Of a stretch of 26,824 nt of DNA, positions 23,752 to 26,824 are shown piece after piece. Position numbers and translations under genes: made by a program. The first letter of the stretch is position 1. The number at the start of each line of letters is the position of its first letter. Below the pieces are notes generated by a model, which ran no database searches, was not told the origin of the DNA, and was given only the letters and a program-made list of their open reading frames with translations. Origin of the DNA: Prolixibacteraceae bacterium (lineage in GTDB: Bacteria > Bacteroidota > Bacteroidia > Bacteroidales > Prolixibacteraceae); assembly GCA_027451165.1 (NCBI GenBank), contig DAIDJX010000007.1, positions 1 through 26,824 on the forward strand. The letters are read 5' to 3'.

Positions 23752-25050
23752 ATGATCGATGAAAAAGTCAGATTCCAGTTTTCCAGTCCCACCTCTTCCA
23801 TTATCAAGGTAGTGGGGATTGGTGGCGGAGGAACCAATGCCGTCAACCACATGTACGAATCGGGTATTAAGGATGTGGATTACATAGTCTGCAATACCGA
23901 TGCCCAGGCGCTGCAATACAGCCCGGTACCTGTAAAAATCCAGCTGGGGGTCACCCTGACTGAAGGCCGGGGAGCGGGTAACCTCCCGGAACGGGGAGAA
24001 GAGGCTGCCATTGAGAATTACGACGATATCAAAAAAGTGCTTGCGGAGAATACCAAAATGCTCTTCATCACCGCCGGAATGGGTGGAGGCACCGGTACCG
24101 GCGGAGCGCCCGTCATCGCACGCCTGGCCAGGGAACTGGGAATTCTGACCATTGCCGTGGTGACCATCCCCTCCCCTGCTGAAGGGAAAAAGAGGTACAA
24201 CCAGGCTTTTGAAGGTATCCTGAGACTGAATGAACATACCGACAGTATGCTGATTGTCAGCAATGAACTTTTACACTCCATCTACGGAAACCTTCCCGCC
24301 CGGCAGGCATTCAAACTGGCTGATGATGTGGTAACCACCGCTGTCAAGGGAGTGGCGGAAATCATCACCCTCCACGGAAACATCAATGTTGACTTTGCCG
24401 ATGTCTATACGGTCATGCACGACAGCAAGGTATTCATCATGGGAACAGGTTATGCTTCCGGGGAAAACCGGGCGATGAATGCGGTCAAAATGGCGCTGCA
24501 GTCTCCTTTACTGGACAACAATGACATCCGTGGTACGAAAAACATCCTGCTCAACATCATTTCCGGAACGGATGAAATCACCATTGGTGAGATCGGGGAA
24601 ATCATCGAATTTATGCAGCGGGAAGCCGGTTCGGAAGCAGATATCATCTGGGGAAACGGATATGACGATGCCATCGGGGACAAAATCAGTGTGACCATCC
24701 TCTGCACCGGGTTCAAGGATGCCCCTACCGTTCAGCGGGCAAAGCCATCGCGGCACACCACTTATCAGCTGACAGACCCGGTGGAGGAAGAACCAAAGGA
24801 GATCGTAGCGGAGCCGGAGGAGAAAGAGCCACAGGCCAGGGTGATGGAGTTGGAACCGGAATCAGACGGAGTGGTTCAACCCCCGGAATCCGGCTCTTAC
24901 TGGAACAGGAAAGAAGAGGAGCCGGTCAGACCAGCTCCCAAACCTGCAGCCCCTCCCAAAAAGCCTCTGAAACCTCAGGAATCCACTCCAAGCAGTGTGG
25001 ACAACTGGTTCTATAAAAAATTCGGAAAACTATTTGAAGAAGAGAATTAA
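23752..25050 (+). CDS. FtsZ paralogue with non-canonical C-terminus (first of tandem pair)
   Basis: This is a 432-aa tubulin-like GTPase, a complete FtsZ by its core. It has GGGGTNAVNHM near residue 25, NTDAQAL near 47, GRGAGNLPERGEEAA near 71, the tubulin signature GGGTGTG at 111-117, and the T7 loop NVDFADV with the catalytic aspartates Asp214 and Asp217. Differences from the second copy are Gly118 where FtsZ usually has Ala, PSPAEG instead of PFRSEG after the VTI strand, and VSNELLH instead of VINNERI. Its linker (about 325-410) is rich in Glu and Pro. The end is WFYKKFGKLFEEEN, an amphipathic helix, and the usual Bacteroidota FtsZ C-terminal peptide is absent. It lies between ftsA and the canonical ftsZ in the operon. 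Confidence 0.93.
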   Translation: MIDEKVRFQFSSPTSSIIKVVGIGGGGTNAVNHMYESGIKDVDYIVCNTDAQALQYSPVPVKIQLGVTLTEGRGAGNLPERGEEAAIENYDDIKKVLAENTKMLFITAGMGGGTGTGGAPVIARLARELGILTIAVVTIPSPAEGKKRYNQAFEGILRLNEHTDSMLIVSNELLHSIYGNLPARQAFKLADDVVTTAVKGVAEIITLHGNINVDFADVYTVMHDSKVFIMGTGYASGENRAMNAVKMALQSPLLDNNDIRGTKNILLNIISGTDEITIGEIGEIIEFMQREAGSEADIIWGNGYDDAIGDKISVTILCTGFKDAPTVQRAKPSRHTTYQLTDPVEEEPKEIVAEPEEKEPQARVMELEPESDGVVQPPESGSYWNRKEEEPVRPAPKPAAPPKKPLKPQESTPSSVDNWFYKKFGKLFEEEN

Positions 25051-25079
25051 CCTGATTTTCAACACAATAAAGCAAGAGC

Positions 25080-26492
25080 ATGAGCGACAAGGTCAAATTC
25101 CAGTTTGAAAGAAAGCAGGGCTCCATCATCAAGGTGATCGGGGTCGGAGGTGGCGGTGGAAATGCAGTCAACCACATGTACAAGCAGGGCATCCGGGATG
25201 TCGATTTTATCATTTGCAACACCGATGCCCAGGCGCTTGCCAACAGCCCCATCCCGTTGAAAGTACAACTGGGCCCTTCCCTCACGGGAGGTCGCGGTGC
25301 CGGCAACAAACCGGAACAAGGCAAGCAGGCTGCCATTGAAAACCTGGATGATGTGAAAAATGTCCTCCTGCCCCATACCAAAATGGTATTCATCACGGCA
25401 GGGATGGGCGGGGGCACCGGAACCGGGGCTGCCCCGGTAATCGCCCGGTTGTGCCGGGAATTGGGATACCTGACGGTAGCCATTGTCACCATTCCCTTCC
25501 GCAGCGAGGGAAAACGGAGAATCACCCAGGCCATTGAAGGGATCAGCGAAATCGAACAATATGTCGACTCCCTGCTGGTCATTAACAATGAGCGGATCCG
25601 GGAGATGTACGGCGACTTTCCCATTTCACAGGCCTTTGCCAAAGCCGACGATGTGCTGGCCATTGCCGCCAGGGGTATTGCTGAAATCATCACCGTCCAC
25701 GGGTACATCAATGTAGACTTTGCCGATGTGGAAACGGTTATGCGCCAAAGTGGTGTCGCCATCATGGGAACAGGGCAGGCCGAAGGGGAAAACCGCGCCA
25801 TTATGGCAGTCGAGGAAGCCCTGGCCTCCCCTCTGCTCAACAACAACGACATCAACGGCGCCCGGAATATCCTGCTTAATGTCACCTCCGGAAACGATGA
25901 AGTTACCATGGACGAAATCGGGCAGGTCACAGATTATATTCAGAAAAAAGCCGGGTTTGAGGCCGACCTCATCTGGGGGAATGGCAATGATGACAACCTG
26001 GGAGAGAAGATCTCCGTAACGGTGATTGCTACCGGCTTCAGTACTTCCTCCATCCCGGAATTGCTGGCTATTCAGAAACCACTGAAAGAAACCCACCTGC
26101 TTTCCGATTCCCCGCGACCTGAGCGGATGAAACCTGGTGTGGCGGAAGCTCCACAACCAAAGCCAGCATCGCCGCCGAAACAATCATCCCTCGAATTTGA
26201 AAGCCGTATACAACAGCAACCCAGGCAGGAAGTGGGTTTTCGCTCCGTAACCACGCCCAATCCTCAGCATTCGGCAGAAAGGACTCCAAAGATAGATGTC
26301 TCCGGAATGAGCGAAGAGGAAGTGGACGATATGGAAAAAGTGCCGGCCTACGTCCGGAAAAAAATTGAAATCTCCACCGGAAAACCAGTCAGACCATCAG
26401 ATTATTCAAGGTATTCAGTTTCTGCCGATCAGGGAAAAAAAATTGTCTTCCGGGAGAACAACAACGGATACATTCACAAAAACATGGACTAA
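25080..26492 (+). CDS. ftsZ: Cell division protein FtsZ (canonical copy)
   Basis: FtsZ polymerises with GTP into the Z-ring. The 470-aa protein has all core motifs: VIGVGGGGGNAVNHM near residue 20, GRGAGNKPEQGKQAA near 71, GGGTGTGAAPV from residue 110, VTIPFRSEGKRR near 137, and the T7 loop NVDFADV with Asp213 and Asp216. A long Pro/Ser-rich linker (about 325-425) leads to a Bacteroidota-type tail with PAYVRKKIEI and the terminal peptide FRENNNGYIHKNMD, which resembles the conserved FtsA-binding end of FtsZ in this phylum. I therefore take it as the main FtsZ. It begins 29 bp after the paralogue, so both should be on one transcript. Confidence 0.97.
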   Translation: MSDKVKFQFERKQGSIIKVIGVGGGGGNAVNHMYKQGIRDVDFIICNTDAQALANSPIPLKVQLGPSLTGGRGAGNKPEQGKQAAIENLDDVKNVLLPHTKMVFITAGMGGGTGTGAAPVIARLCRELGYLTVAIVTIPFRSEGKRRITQAIEGISEIEQYVDSLLVINNERIREMYGDFPISQAFAKADDVLAIAARGIAEIITVHGYINVDFADVETVMRQSGVAIMGTGQAEGENRAIMAVEEALASPLLNNNDINGARNILLNVTSGNDEVTMDEIGQVTDYIQKKAGFEADLIWGNGNDDNLGEKISVTVIATGFSTSSIPELLAIQKPLKETHLLSDSPRPERMKPGVAEAPQPKPASPPKQSSLEFESRIQQQPRQEVGFRSVTTPNPQHSAERTPKIDVSGMSEEEVDDMEKVPAYVRKKIEISTGKPVRPSDYSRYSVSADQGKKIVFRENNNGYIHKNMD

Positions 26493-26503
26493 ACGTAAAC
26501 AAC

Positions 26504-26824
26504 ATGACAATATTTGAACAAGTCAGCCAAGGCATTATCGATGCCATGAAGGCGCGGGAAAAAGAAAAACTGGAAGCCCTCAGGAACCTGAAGAAAGTGA
26601 TGATCGAGGCGCGCAGCAGCAAAGGCGCCGGTACAGAGTTGACCGATGAAGAATCCCTGAAAATCATTCAGAAACTGGTCAAACAAGGCAGGGATTCCGC
26701 TGAAATTTTCCAGAATCAGAACCGTACAGACTTATATGATGTAGAAATGTCGCAGGTAAAGGTGTTGGAGACTTTTCTTCCGGAGCAACTGACCAGCGAA
26801 CAACTTGCGGAAATCATCGCCGCC
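26504..26824 (+). CDS. GatB/YqeY domain protein (3' end outside window)
   Basis: This frame is open for 107 codons from ATG 26504 to the right edge. It starts MTIFEQVSQGIIDAMKAREKEKLEALRNLKKVM and continues with LTDEESLKIIQKLVKQGRDS, ending in FLPEQLTSEQLAEII. This is the helical YqeY fold, related to the tRNA-binding C-terminal domain of GatB. Family members run to about 150 aa, so roughly a third is missing. The role of stand-alone YqeY proteins is not settled; tRNA interaction is inferred from the domain. It sits 11 bp after ftsZ, the normal position in Bacteroidota dcw clusters. Confidence 0.9.
   Translation, partial: MTIFEQVSQGIIDAMKAREKEKLEALRNLKKVMIEARSSKGAGTELTDEESLKIIQKLVKQGRDSAEIFQNQNRTDLYDVEMSQVKVLETFLPEQLTSEQLAEIIAA

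Overview
This window comes from the chromosome of a member of the Bacteroidota, most likely a Bacteroidales-like lineage. Four things point there. The gene order of the division and cell-wall (dcw) cluster is mraZ-rsmH-ftsL-ftsI-murE-mraY-murD-ftsW-murG-murC-ftsQ-ftsA-ftsZ-yqeY, with no ddl or murB. FtsI carries a C-terminal PASTA region. MraY has an extra loop and a length of 416 aa. Several genes are preceded by TAnnTTTG-type -7 boxes, and no strong Shine-Dalgarno sequences were noticed. An apparent glycine-lipid gene pair (glsA-glsB) also fits this phylum.

Layout. Positions 1-5303 hold mostly minus-strand genes: a secreted GH35 beta-galactosidase cut by the left edge, an OsmC-type peroxidase with its own terminator, a tRNA-Thr(CGT), a Tat-type exported sugar isomerase-like protein, an AhpD-like protein, and miaB. 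Positions 5485-7838 are a plus-strand pair: a small exported SPOR-domain protein and a long PurF-like glutamine amidotransferase/phosphoribosyltransferase. Positions 7854-9732 are the minus-strand pair glsA and glsB. A 328-bp divergent spacer follows (9733-10060), holding an 11-bp tandem repeat and a phased 10-bp repeat array that looks like the MraZ operator. From 10061 to the right edge everything is on the plus strand and tightly packed, with repeated ATGA or GTGA start/stop overlaps: the dcw operon, ending in a truncated yqeY-like gene.

How the genes work together. MraZ is the probable autoregulator. RsmH methylates 16S rRNA. MurE, MurD and MurC build the UDP-MurNAc-peptide (MurE carries the DNPR signature for meso-diaminopimelate). 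MraY and MurG make lipid I and lipid II. FtsW and FtsI polymerise and crosslink septal peptidoglycan. FtsL, FtsQ, FtsA and FtsZ form the divisome.

The most unusual points are these. (1) Two full-length ftsZ genes lie in tandem. The second has the usual Bacteroidota-type C-terminal peptide. The first lacks it and instead ends in an amphipathic helix that resembles the end of the neighbouring FtsA, which suggests a membrane-binding FtsZ paralogue. (2) ftsI is split by a frameshift, so its last PASTA domain is a separate 63-aa reading frame joined by a GTGA overlap. (3) A phased AAGTGGAA repeat array precedes mraZ.
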